Below, in pieces: positions 46,621 to 58,400 of a stretch of DNA of 64,000 nt. Every line of letters begins with the position of its first letter. Position 1 is the stretch's first letter. Position numbers and translations under genes: made by a program. Under the pieces are notes generated by a model, which saw only the letters and a program-made list of their open reading frames with translations, searched no databases and was not told the origin of the DNA. The stretch comes from Emergomyces orientalis (taxonomy: Eukaryota > Ascomycota > Eurotiomycetes > Onygenales > Ajellomycetaceae): the NCBI GenBank assembly GCA_002110485.1, contig MOWL01000067.1, positions 2,170,001 to 2,234,000 of the forward strand, written 5' to 3'.

Positions 46621-47664
46621 TCATGGGAAACCTATTTTGCCGTCTTTGCAAGCAGTTCCCTTCGCCACTGATCCCATGGGGGTGTAGTGGGCTCCATCAC
46701 CAGAACACTGGGACCATGTACTGGGCGAGTCGCATTTTATATCTCCTGAGGTGCATGTTCCGGCCTTTCCTGGGGTCGAATCCGCGCCCGGTGGTGCAGC
46801 GGAACTTTGCCCTCCTGCGTCTGGAGTCGGGTTGGGCGACGGATTAGGTTGGTCGGGGGCCGCAGGCGATTGCTGAGGGACAGATCCGCCTGACGCATCT
46901 GCCGTGAGAGCAGCAGGAGCTGATTGGAGAGCAGCAGAAGATGATTGGAGAACTTGCGCTGGCGGTTGTGGTTTCTGTCCAGGGGGATTACCGCCAGCGG
47001 GACTATTACAATTAACAATCCCCCTATTGGGTGGCCCCTCACCACCTGGTCCAAATTCCACAACCGGCCCCGGGTCTGGGAACACAACATCTTTTCCCGC
47101 CTCAGTCGCACAAGGAGTTTGACGCGCAATATTGGCCTTAAAGATCTCGGGGAGACTGTCGAAGCCGTCCCCTGAACCATCAGAAACAGTAACGTAGGCA
47201 CAATTCATGTACATTTCACGATTTCCGATCCTGTTGAACCATGTCCAGGCGAATACCGCTTTACCAGCAGGCGCATTGGATGGAATCTTGAATCTGTATT
47301 TGAGCGGTAGGGGGCATCCGCCAATAATAGACTTGATCACCCTGAAAGATTTTCCATTGTCGTACGAAAGAGAAAACTGGCATGACCCGCCGAAATGGGT
47401 GGCGGTATTTTGCTCTATTGTCATTTCATATTCGTTCCCCGCTTTGTATTCTGCAGCTGGCCTGAAAGGTTCCAGTAAGTACCCTTTGCATGGATAATTC
47501 GACCCGTTCGCCCACAGTGGGTCTTTATAGTTGACATCCCTTAGAGTACCGGTATTAAGGGGGTCAAGGGGGCTCTTGATTGGAAATGGGTTCAGCATCT
47601 GCATGTGGCTGCACACCCCGCGAATGAAAAGACCATAGAGAAGGATAATAACGCGATATTTCAT
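46621..47664 (-). CDS. Secreted AA11-type lytic polysaccharide monooxygenase with C-terminal module
   Basis: An intronless 347-aa secreted protein. The signal peptide (residues 1-19, ending GVCS) leaves His20 as the new N-terminus, which is required for the copper histidine brace of LPMOs. The second brace histidine is in NTATHFGGSC (His90), and the likely axial tyrosine is in GNREMYMNCAYVTV (Tyr152). The blocks GGSCQFSLSYDNGKSF and AFAWTWFN are typical of family AA11, whose members oxidise chitin. A Pro/Ser/Ala/Gln-rich linker (about 220-300) leads to a C-terminal cysteine module with CTSGDIKCDSPSTWSQC. This resembles the X278-type module found on other AA11 proteins and may bind chitin. It could serve wall remodelling or chitin feeding. 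The AA11 assignment is from motifs, not a search. Confidence 0.87.
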   Translation of the reverse strand: MKYRVIILLYGLFIRGVCSHMQMLNPFPIKSPLDPLNTGTLRDVNYKDPLWANGSNYPCKGYLLEPFRPAAEYKAGNEYEMTIEQNTATHFGGSCQFSLSYDNGKSFRVIKSIIGGCPLPLKYRFKIPSNAPAGKAVFAWTWFNRIGNREMYMNCAYVTVSDGSGDGFDSLPEIFKANIARQTPCATEAGKDVVFPDPGPVVEFGPGGEGPPNRGIVNCNSPAGGNPPGQKPQPPAQVLQSSSAALQSAPAALTADASGGSVPQQSPAAPDQPNPSPNPTPDAGGQSSAAPPGADSTPGKAGTCTSGDIKCDSPSTWSQCSGDGAHYTPMGSVAKGTACKDGKIGFP

Positions 47665-49710
47665 GGTGATATAGCTGCTTCAGGATAATTTCGAGAAGCA
47701 AGATAGTTGAGAGATGATTTTCAAGTCGGAAAATGGATCTAATGTTTGTAGTGTCGACTACTGTCCGGGAGAGGATTAAATATATATTGAAAATTGAATG
47801 CTGGGTCATAGGTGAAGTTCCATGAAAACCATAAGAAATAGTTTGGGGGATAATTACCAAGGAGTGCTTGAAGTTGTTACTGACATTATATAGTATCTCT
47901 CCTCGGCCTAGCAATGGGGCCATGATAAATCGCCATGATTGATGAAACCGCATGTCAACAAGAATTCACAGCAATGGCAATTGTGCCAACGGTGTGTTCC
48001 ACCCTAAGCGCCCCGATTGGAATAGTGAAGGCGGAATGCCAATGGACAAAATGAAGTCGTGGCTAGTGGCGGTAGATTCCAATGTATTTAGTAGAAGAGG
48101 TACAATTGGCACAATGGGCTGGATAAAGCCTTTGAATTGAGAGTATGGAGTTCATTTTGCTGTCAATGGCTTTGTTGGTAGCCGTTGCCTCCGTGTCATC
48201 TCTTCCAGACGTAAACATCAATTGAAAAAAAGTTTCATGCATTGTCTCCCATCAAAATCGATACCAGGGTCCCTGTGAAATGGAAACACTGCAACACCCA
48301 TTTGAATGGGTCCATGATTGAATAAGACCAATACCGGTACATAATCGGGCGCCACTCTCATAATATAGGTATCAATAATGCAAATGTCGAAATGTGATTC
48401 TAAGCCCGTTGTTCAGCGTAGCTGCTCATTAATTATCTGCCTGGATACTTAATTGCCAAAGTTGAGGACACGGGGGCAGATCCCACCCTGAAATGAAAAT
48501 TCTCTTCAGAACCCAACGGGCAAACATGTATTGAAACATGAATATGCGTTTCATAGAGAAGGAAGGCAAGTTTCCCGTACCAGGCGAAATGAGTTTTAGC
48601 AAGCCGCATAATTAGGCCCGAGTTCTGACAACAAAAGCCCCACCCTGTCTCTCACGATCGATTCGGTATGCTTTCCTCTCGAAATCGGGGTCTCACATCC
48701 TGATGAACTCGGATACCTTAAGTTGTCTATATACAATCTCAGATCATGTTTGCCTCACATGAATACCACACTAGATCCAATAGATAGGTGTTTCCCAGTC
48801 GCAACAGCTCAAAGTATGCAGCCCTACTCCAATTTCGCGCGCCAGATGGAAGTTGCGTGGGTCATTAAACCACTGACAGAAAAAAGAAAAAAAGATCGCA
48901 TACTCTCGAAGTCCTGTTGCGTCCAACGTCGATAGAAACTATATGATCAGGATGCTCGTCCCCGTGTAAGTTGGGACCACGTCCCCCGAAAGATAGTTTA
49001 CTGCCTTTATGCCAACAGCGTCTGGAGCATAACCCAGAGGATGAACCCTGAGACAATTTTTGCGGAGCCACCGGAACAAGGTCAATATAAGGGGGGTCAA
49101 TGCAGTATGATCTTTTACTGTCTGCAATGGGTACACACAGATGCCAGAAGAAAGTCCCTCGCCCTCCGAATAGAGCCAAAAATACTTCTTGTTACAAATG
49201 GCCTTAGATCGGCCTCATGCAAACTAACAGCGATGGCTTGATATAATGAGAAGGCTTTCAGAAAAAACCTTTTGCTTTTGGGCTGACATGCCTCTAAACA
49301 ATACGTGCTGATTTTGGCACAGGAAAGGGCCTGCGCATCGTTTTCGGTGAAATATACCACAATTATTGACATGAGGTTTAGTGACATTGTCTCAAAACAA
49401 TTGTCTGCCTCTAAAAAGTTCCAGTAACGAGTTTAAATTATCGTCTGCGGAAGTTCAGATTAGATGTCACATTGACTAAGTAAGGTCTTGAAGAAAGCTA
49501 TTTATTCATTGAAGAATTTGAGGCATTCGTGATGGGAACCAGAGAATCTGTTCGCACAGGTGAAGAAAATTCAACGTGCATTGTGCCAGGGTGAAAAGTT
49601 GAAGTTGCTGACAACTGGGTCAAGCAACTCAGTGGAATTAGGGTAAGGGTCTACTGCCAGCCATTGACTTTCCCAGAAATATGGTACACTTGTGTGAGAG
49701 GCAAACCATA
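47665..49710. other. Intergenic AA11/tRNA
   Basis: About 2 kb without a recognisable gene. It contains the AA11 promoter. Short ORFs in all frames lack domains, signal peptides or splice chains. Confidence 0.5.
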
Positions 49711-49794
49711 GCTCCAGTAGCTCAGCGGTTAGAGCGTGCGATTGCAGTTACGCGCTATCATCGCAATGTCCCTTGTTCGAATCAGGGTTGGAGC
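49711..49794 (+). tRNA. tRNA-Cys (anticodon GCA) with a 12-nt intron
   Basis: The cloverleaf is complete. The acceptor arms GCTCCAG and TTGGAGC pair over seven bases (last pair G-T). The D arm is GCTC-AGCGGTTA-GAGC. The anticodon stem is TGCGA with TCGCA, and the T arm is CCTTG-TTCGAAT-CAGGG. The loop reads T-T-G-C-A-G and then a 12-nt insert (49748-49759) before the last loop base, the canonical position of tRNA introns after base 37. The anticodon GCA is at 49744-49746. It stands alone between the AA11 and DUF2235 genes. Confidence 0.85.
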
Positions 49795-51243
49795 TTGAAC
49801 CTGTACATTTTTTTTTTCATGTCGGGCCTAAAGGTCTTTATTTACGTGTTTTTGCGGCCTGTATTTTCCCATTGTTTTTCTGAGTAATGTTGAGGAAATG
49901 ATATCGACTTACGTCTCTCCTGGGTGATTCCCGAATTTCATTATGTGTGTAGGCTAACGAACCCATCCCACAACTACTCGTCAAAATCAGGGGCACGATT
50001 CCTTGTACTGATGAATCAGCCCACCATGGTCAGGGAGCAATTTGCGGTCGAGGAGTTAGTTGCTTTCCCGCTTTAATTATTGGCCCCAAAGACCATCTGA
50101 AAGAATGATTTATGTTGCTAAATCCAGACAGTTCTATCATTATGCTCTTGCCCACCATCAGTTTTAGAGCCCTTGCATCTTGGGCACCATTAAACCGAGG
50201 ACATTCGATCATTCGTAGCATATTACCACCTGGTGAAACACGAGTTGCATAAGACGGCCATATTTGGTCGGAAATAGATAATTTTTTGTCTCGAAACCAT
50301 ATGATATCGGGCTGTGAGGTCTCCACGATAGATTCCATGCAGTTTATGTATTTATGATCCCTCTTCTCAGCGGAGCGATTCTGCTGCTATTTATACCTAG
50401 CCAGGGAATCTGGCTTTCATTTCGGCATCCCTGTACGCAATTGCGGCTGAAATATAGCTTTAGGCTTCCAAAGCATACATATGTTCAAAATGATACCAGT
50501 TATGAGGATTACTTACAAGATTTGTTTTGGTTGAGAATGTACTCTGGCATCATTTTCTTATTGATGGGGAGATGGGAAGTGGATACCCATAATTTATTTA
50601 ATCTTGCAGGCAGAGGATCCGACCTGCAGGCGTTAAGTTGGCTGAGGGGACAAAACTTTCGAGGTCTGCAAACCTTTTGGGGGGACGTTAAAATATAGCT
50701 ACACTTAGAGGCGAGTGGTATTGTCAAGATGGATTTAGGATAGTCTACTCCGTATACCTTTAAATAACCGTGCATAAGGTCAGCGTTTGTACTTGGAGGC
50801 TCTGAGAAACGGACAAAAGGGCAAGAACTGCATTTATATTACAGTATGCGCTAGATCATACAACAGACAAGGTAGTAAGGCCAAGTTGAACAGTGTCAAA
50901 CTATCAAACAAACGAGAGTAACGTTTCCGTTGGGTATTGCGAAAAGGACCAGAAAAATATATAGAAAAGAAAAATAAGCAAAAGGCTTGGTGCAAGGGTG
51001 TGTAAATCACCGATCTAGTCATATCTTGTGAGAGGCACCCGAAATAAGTAGCAAACATCTCTAACGGGGTGAGGAGTCATCTCCTCTAATCATCCCAAAA
51101 GGGAACCTGTGAGGGTTTAGATTGTCGAGCTGGATCCAATGTGTAATGACACGAGTCGTTCTGGTATCTAAACAAAATTAAAGTAGGAATGGCAGGGCAA
51201 TGTTCAGAAAAAACGGAACGGAAAAAAGAGAATGGGCATTGCC
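49795..51243. other. Intergenic tRNA/DUF2235
   Basis: About 1.4 kb with no recognisable gene. It includes the tRNA terminator T run (49808-49818) and the DUF2235 3' UTR. Confidence 0.5.
49808..49818 (+). terminator. RNA polymerase III terminator of the tRNA gene
   Basis: A run of T beginning 14 bp after the last tRNA base, adequate to stop Pol III. Confidence 0.7.
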
Positions 51244-53214
51244 TTAGTTTCCATTTTTCTGTGTCCCATTTTTCTGTGAACCGTTTTTTGATAAACTCGC
51301 CCTCATATATGTTTCTCTCACTGCGTCCCCTTCATAGTCACAAACAGTCCACTCCCCTATACCTAAATGCTCGGGAGCTCTTTTAACTCCACGCCCCCCG
51401 CCACCGATGATCAGATTACCGGGCCGGTAGTTTTCGCTAGCCTTTAACCGCTGTATGGCGGTGTTATGGATTTTTGCATCCAAGGGAATGTCGCGCACTT
51501 CTCCACAGGGCAGAGGCCAACGAATTGGGGCCCAGGAGCCGTCTTGTTGTAGGTCCATCCTTTTGAAGGGGAGATACTCCATCATTTTCCACGCTAGTAC
51601 TGACGCGGCTGGAAGGCCAGACTTGAACTCCAAAGAGTCATGGATGTGGCCCTGAGTTCCAGAGTATTTTAAAGCCTCGTAGAAGCTCTTCGATGATGGA
51701 GATTGTACTGAGTCGTCTTGGAGAACGTCTTGGGCTCCTGAGTCATCCATTCCATTAATTACAATATCAGGTGGATTTGGTTGTCGTTCCTGGTCAAAAT
51801 TCCACGATGTCTGAATGGGCGAGTAATCGCCTGAGAATTCTACAGCGCATTCGAATTTTTTGAGTTTGCGTTCGTCGAATTGTAACCCAGCGCGTTGCGC
51901 TTCGTGAACCATCCAGACAAGCGGTGCATGGCTTAATGGCCACCTCTCCCCTGAAATAAGCCCCCAGCCACCGCCAATATCAGCATGGCAGCCAGGGAAC
52001 CAGATTTCCTGGATATCTTGGACAGTCTGATCCGATTGAACGGATCTATTATCGGCAATATGTGGAGTTTGCAGAGGGAGATGAGCAGTACTATCAGCAG
52101 AGCTTGCATAATCAGTCGTGAGATTGCGGTTATCAGGAACCGATAGACTAAGATTATGTGTCGAGCGGCGAGGATAGAATGGTCGGTAACGGTTCTCTTC
52201 TCGAGGTTGAGTCCAGCCGGTGGTAGACAGATGACTTGACGATTTGTTGCTGACATCGCCCATAACTTTCGTACCATTCTTTCCTGCCCGTGATTTGGTT
52301 ATTTTAGCAGTCGATTCCATCGCTGCAGCCTGTTTCTTCTTTTCGCAGGAAGATCTGTGTGGAATGAACGAAAATCTACGATGTTTAGAATGGGATCGTG
52401 TGGAGGGGTGACCTTGAGAGATCAAATCTTGACGGAATTTGGCACGTCTTTCATCAATACCAACTGCATGCCTGATAACCTTAGCTGAACTTCTCGCGGT
52501 ATAAGGAAACCTGTTCCGCGACATCCATGGAGACTCGAACTTGGGGATGCTGTTAACAGTGTCAAATAACCCTAGGAACCGAATCCGCTGGATTGGACGG
52601 CTGAAAGTTTCTCGAAAAGCTTTCATAAAGTTGTAAAGATCGTGTCTTTTCTTGATATCTGCCTCACTGGTCCCTGTTCGCTGCTGCCATTTTGAAAAGG
52701 TTTTCCAAGCAAATAAGATGAGCTCTTCATTTCCTATAGTCAGGAGACCAACGTAGTCCAGCATCTCGGCAAGAAAGCGAGCAATATATGCCCCACGGCT
52801 AAATCCGAAGAAGAATATCTCATCGCCAGGAGAGTAGTATCGCATAAGAAACCGGTAGCCAGCGAGAACATGGTGATCAAACGATGAACCAATGGCTGCG
52901 TCCTTTGCTTTTATCCAGCTTCGTTTGATGCGGGAAAATGCGCCTGCCTGGCTTGGGACTTTCGTGGACGTTACATAAGTCCCAATTCCAGGCTGATAAT
53001 AGTGGAATTGTTGCCCTTGATTCCTATCTAGCATCTGCAGTCTAACGTCAGCACCGACCGAAGCTATGAATTTACATGAAAATATTTAATAATTATCACT
53101 GACTCGAAATATTTTGAGAACATTGCTGTCCGATTCGTCACCAGTAAATTTATTTCCGGTGCCATCGAAGCACAGGACAAATGCTTTTGGTAAATCAGAG
53201 GCGTAATGTGACAT
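51244..53214 (-). CDS. DUF2235 (Tle1-like) alpha/beta-hydrolase
   Basis: Two exons, 53214-53104 and 53034-51244, give 633 aa. Exon 1 carries the family opening KAFVLCFDGTGNKF (residues 10-23) and NVLKIFR; splicing joins it to MLDRNQGQQFHYYQPGIGTY in phase 0, exactly as in DUF2235 proteins. The nucleophile elbow GFSRGAYIAR has Ser116. A later block, WFPGCHADIGGGWG, carries the His/Asp of the catalytic site. DUF2235 is the catalytic domain of bacterial Tle1 phospholipase effectors; fungal members are common but largely uncharacterised. The central region (about 220-360) is polar and probably disordered. The C-terminus ends in three short KNGxQ-like repeats, encoded by a recent DNA duplication at 51251-51290. 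Start choice rests on the conserved first exon. The substrate is unknown. Confidence 0.87.
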
Positions 53215-55476
53215 GAAAACAATTTTAAATAACGAACGAAGTCAATACTGCTGGTTCTTGCAACGGGAAAATGAGAAGACAAAAGTGACTATAGGATGGA
53301 CGGAATGTAGCAAGGGAAGAAGAGATTTTCTGAGTCGAGTCCAAAGTTAGCCTGAAGCAACGGCGAAATAGCAATTCTTATCGGACTGCGCGGGATTGGG
53401 TTTGGATTCTTCGATAATATACTACTTCATATGGAAGGGAATGATGGGTTATTATTGTTTTGTTCGCGGTACGAGGCTAAAACTGCAGTGTGGGGACAAG
53501 CCCAAGGGTTAGCTGAACCGTGGTGGATGACCGCCATTTTGAACGTCATTGACGGATGTATTTATCTGCATTGGGTTGAGAGAACATCAAGGCGGAGTCC
53601 TCAGCAGTTCGAACCACCGGAATCATGCTCGAGGGTCGCACAGACCTGGCCCATATCTGGAGCCATGATGAACTTTTTTTGCACCACATTCATCTGTGGC
53701 CCTTGTGTGGGCGTGGCCGCAGCTGAATTTTGGGACGAACTAATCATAGCAATCCACCCATGCTCAACGAACATTACTCAGACCTGGACCTTTACCTAGG
53801 GTTCAGCTAGCCAGCCTTAGCGTGAGATCTAATAATGACAGCGTTGGTCAGCCTGCGGTCGCGGAGCCATTATCCATCCGCCACAAAAATACCTTTCCCA
53901 GAACATTTGAAAGCCTCCCGGCGCTTAACCTTTTTGAGATCCCAAACCAGGGATCTTGTACGGAGTACTCCCGTACATATTCTGACAATAGATCAGCCAC
54001 ATCCTCAATACTAAGTTCGTCACACAGTGTGGAGAATCGCAATCATGGCTTGCTGAAAGTAGCCACGGACGTTCACATCATTCGCTGCAATGCTGCAGAA
54101 AAATGCAACTCGTTCACGAAAGAGAGCTTAGTGGCGTTGAATTTCTCTGCAAAGGCAATGCTGGAATGGCTAAACCAATTACTTGTTGCACCGCACAACA
54201 GGTTTTATTGGTGAAATGCACAAACTATCATGGAGAACGGCATTGTCGGGAACCAAGTCCCAGACCAGTACTTGAGATTGACCAGCCAAGCAGATTGAGA
54301 TCTGAGTCAAGCAATAACTTCCGTGTGGGCTCTCTCACTCATTCCCGGACCACCCAAGACAAGCCTTTTGAAGGGAAAAATGGCATCAACAATTATATAA
54401 TTCCACCGCGGGTTCCATGTTCCCCACCACGCCGCTACTGATCAACCATGAGCCTGGAGCTAACCTCGTGGAATTACCAATCGAAATCGTATTGTTAAGA
54501 GGACAGCAACAATCAAGATGTTTGCGAAGCGGAGCGGAATGAATGCAGAAGGTTCCAAGTCAGACCAAATCAGGTGATCGATGTTATAAGATCCTGGACA
54601 TTTGTGGAATTACCCCAAGGATCCTCTCAAAACTTCTAACGTGTGCCCAAACATCGAAGATACCAGGATTATTGAGCTAAATGCGCGCTCGATTTCCTAT
54701 TATTCAATTCCCCAATGTGTGTGACAGTATTAAATATCTGTCTAATGGTGGCGCGTGCGCAAGATGCAACTTTTGCAGCAAGCTACGGATGTCGAGTAGT
54801 GCAGGCATGGTTCGATCATCCCCTCCAATTATGTGTTTGTATGATTCATTGACTAAATGATAATTGGCTCTTGCAATTCTCATTCCTGAGGAATCAGGGA
54901 TCCTGCCAAATCTACGATGATCGCCAAACCACACTTCGCTAAATCCTGGGTTGCATGGAGCTATCGACTGGAGTCTGAATTTCTCGCCGTTTTGCTTGTC
55001 CAACCTCTGGCAACCAACCGCTTTTTTGGGTAACTAAGCGATGGAACTCTGCAACTGAAAAATCCAGTGGATGCGTGCCCATTACTCTGGCACTAATAGC
55101 TAAATTACCTTTGCGACGGCAGCTCACCACTGGTCAAGCGCTACAGTTCGAATTATTATGTGGCACACTACGAGCAAGCTGATGCTTGTCAATACGAGTC
55201 GGGCACAGCTGCTTTCAATAGTCCACATTCGGGACATGACGATTAATTGCATATATCGGGGAATTTGCTTCTTCACGCTTTTAAACCGCTTTTGAGGCAT
55301 TTATTCAAGCTTTAAGAGTTGCAGAAGAAGGCAAATTCAAGTCTCCTCGTCTACTTCTTACTTGCCTTTAAATTTCTTACACTTCACCGTTTCCAAACAG
55401 CCATTCTCTAAATTATTCATTTTCTATTCGAGATATTCCTCCTGCCTATCACAAACCATCTCCACTCTCAGCACAG
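53215..55476. other. Divergent 2.3-kb region DUF2235/psi oxygenase
   Basis: It separates two divergent genes and holds both promoters. Three plus-strand open frames of 112-130 codons lie at 53431-54441 in sequence, but in different frames, with no domain recognised. They might be a decayed gene or chance. A pyrimidine-rich leader precedes the oxygenase start. Confidence 0.45.
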
Positions 55477-58400
55477 ATGGCGCCGGGATCAGAGGTCGTT
55501 GGGACTTCTACAAATGGCGAGAAGAATGGACAGTTGAATGGCAAACCAAAATCTTCACCCCTTCCCATTGTGAAAAGTAGCAAAGGTCGCCGCGTCGAAC
55601 GACAGGAAATCGAGGGAACATTTGCAAAATATGCGCAATTCAACGGCGACTATTCCCATATGAAGAAAGGTGTAGCCAGCAGCAAATTGAAAGAAATAAA
55701 ATGGATTGGTTGGAAAGGGATACGCACTCTGGTGGCAGTGGTAAAGAGCAAAACTTCCGGCAAACTCATCGATGATAAGGAATATCTCATGGAGCGGATT
55801 ATTCAAGTATGGCCAAGCCAATGAGCCAGTTGAAAAACAGAGTTTTAACCCGTTCTTTTTGTATAGCTCGTCGCCAGTCTTCCTCCCGAATCAGCAGCGC
55901 GCGCACAGCTCACCCAGACATTCGTCAAATCACTTTGGGTCTCTCTTCCTCATCCGCCTCTCACGTAAGGTCCATCGATGCCGTGGAAACCCTGACTCTC
56001 ATTAATGTATCTCCCTTTTAGATATCTCGGCGATGAGTTTCGTTATAGAGCCGCAGATGGATCTAACAACAATCCAATGTTTCCTCGACTCGGAGCTGCC
56101 AATACACCTTACGCTCGTTCCGTCAGACCTACAACTATCCAGCCTGCCGCACTTCCCGACCCCGGTTTGATCTTCGACAGTCTTTTCGCCCGCCAGGAAT
56201 TTAAGCCTCATCCCAATGGCGTCTCTAGCATATTTTTCAGCTGGGCGTCGTTGATAATTCATGGTAAGATGACATTGGAATATGGTATTCTGGGAGGTGC
56301 TAAATAATTTGAAAGACCTTTTCCAGACCGATCCAAAGAATCAGCACATCTCACAGACTTCCTCATACCTTGATCTTTCCACACTCTATGGGGATAATCA
56401 AGATTGCCAGGACAAAATCCGCACCTTCAAAGATGGAAAACTCAAAGCCGACACATTTTCGGACCCTAGATTAATCGCGCTTCCACCTGCCTGCAGCGTT
56501 ATTTTGATCATGCTGAACCGGTAAGCCGCTTAGATGTGCAATCCATATCCAATCCCTTCAATTCATCTTTGGTTCGAGGGCTTATTCGTTTCCCCAGTTT
56601 TCACAACTATGTTGTCGAACAGCTGGCGCAGATTAACGAGAATGGCCGGTTTACTAAACCCCTAGATAACCTGCCTGTTGAAGAATCAAAAAAGGCATGG
56701 GCTAAATATGACAATGACTTGTTCCAGACTGGAAGACTGTAAGTTTGTTAAAGTGGTCCAATTTATTCAAGGCTAAAATGAAAGTAGTATTACTTGTGGC
56801 CTTTACATAAACATTACGCTGTACGATTATGTACGAACCATAATCAACCTTACACGCAGCAACACGACTTGGAGTCTGGTACGTCTTACGCATTTGAAAA
56901 GGCAAGGAATACATCCTAACTTTTTAGGACCCGAGGATTGACACGAAGAAAGGGGCTGCCCCAGAATCCGCCGAGAGCGGTGTTGGTAACCAAGTATCAT
57001 TCGAGTTTAACCTTGCTTATCGCTGGCATTCATGTATTGGCGAACTGGATGAGAAGTGGATCAACGAGATTTACCAGGATCTTTTTGGTAAAAAAGGGGA
57101 AGAAGTCTCTATGCCAGAACTGATGGCTGGAATGGGTAAATGGAAACGGAACCTTCCCGAAGACCCTTTTGAGAGATCATTTTCCAAGCTTGAGCGGCAA
57201 GCAGATGGGCGATTTAGGGATGAAGATCTAGCTAGAATTATGACCGAGACGATTGAGGAAGTTGCAGGTGTGTATGCTCACAAGCTTTATTTAATTCATA
57301 AATATCTAACGAAGATATAGGAACATTCGGCCCGCGTAACGTCCCTAAAGCCCTTCGAGCAGTCGAAATACTTGGAATTCAGCAGGCCCGGAAATTCGGC
57401 TGCGGGTCTCTGAATGAGTTCCGGAAGTTCTTTGGCTTAAAGGAGTACGAAACGTTTGAGGAAATCAACTCCGACCCTGAAATAGCCGGCCAACTTCGGA
57501 ATTTGTACGAGCACCCTGACTACGTAGAGCTTTACCCGGGTATTGTCTCAGAGGAGCCGAAGATTCCTATGGTTCCTGGTGCCGGGATTTGCCCAACGTA
57601 TACTATCTCCAGAGCCGTTCTTTCGGACGCGGTAGCGCTTGTGCGTGGCGACCGATTCTACACCGTATGTCTCTCCAATCTCGCTTTTCCTTGCGACTAA
57701 CATTTTTACACCCTGTGTCCACTAGCAACTGCGACTAACACCTCGTTCATAGAGTGACTACAATGCGAAAAACTTGACAAACTGGGGATTTTCTGAGACT
57801 CACTATGACCTTAGTATCAACCAGGGGTGTATGTTCTACAAATTGATGCTTCGCGCCCTCCCCAATCATGTGAAGCCCGATTCGATCTACGCACATTATC
57901 CCATGACAGTCCCAAGCGTAAACAAGGAAATTTTTGCCAAGTTGGGCAGGCAAGGTCACTTTTCATGGGACCGCCCTGCATTGCTGGCCCCCCGAATTGA
58001 CCTCACCTCTTACAATGGAGCAAAGACTATTATCCGACATGCGAAAGATTTCCGGGCCACTTGGGAAGGGGCCTTTGGTTCACTTCTCGGGAGTAAGAGC
58101 TTTAATGAGTCGCAGGCTAAAGCAATTGATGTAATCTTTGCACAAGACTCATGGCGCGAGAGTGTGAAACAATTCTACAAGGATATTACCCAAAAACTGT
58201 TGAAGCAAAATTCAGTCAAAATCGCTGGAATTAACCAGATCGATATCACTCGGGAGTATGGCCACCCGAACCTCTTTCTCAAATACCTGTTGCGCTAATG
58301 AATTTCCAGTCTCGGTAATCTCGCTCACGTCTACTTCGCCGCGAGCACTTTTGATCTTCCAATCAAAACAAAGGACAACCCCAAGGGTATATTCACGGAC

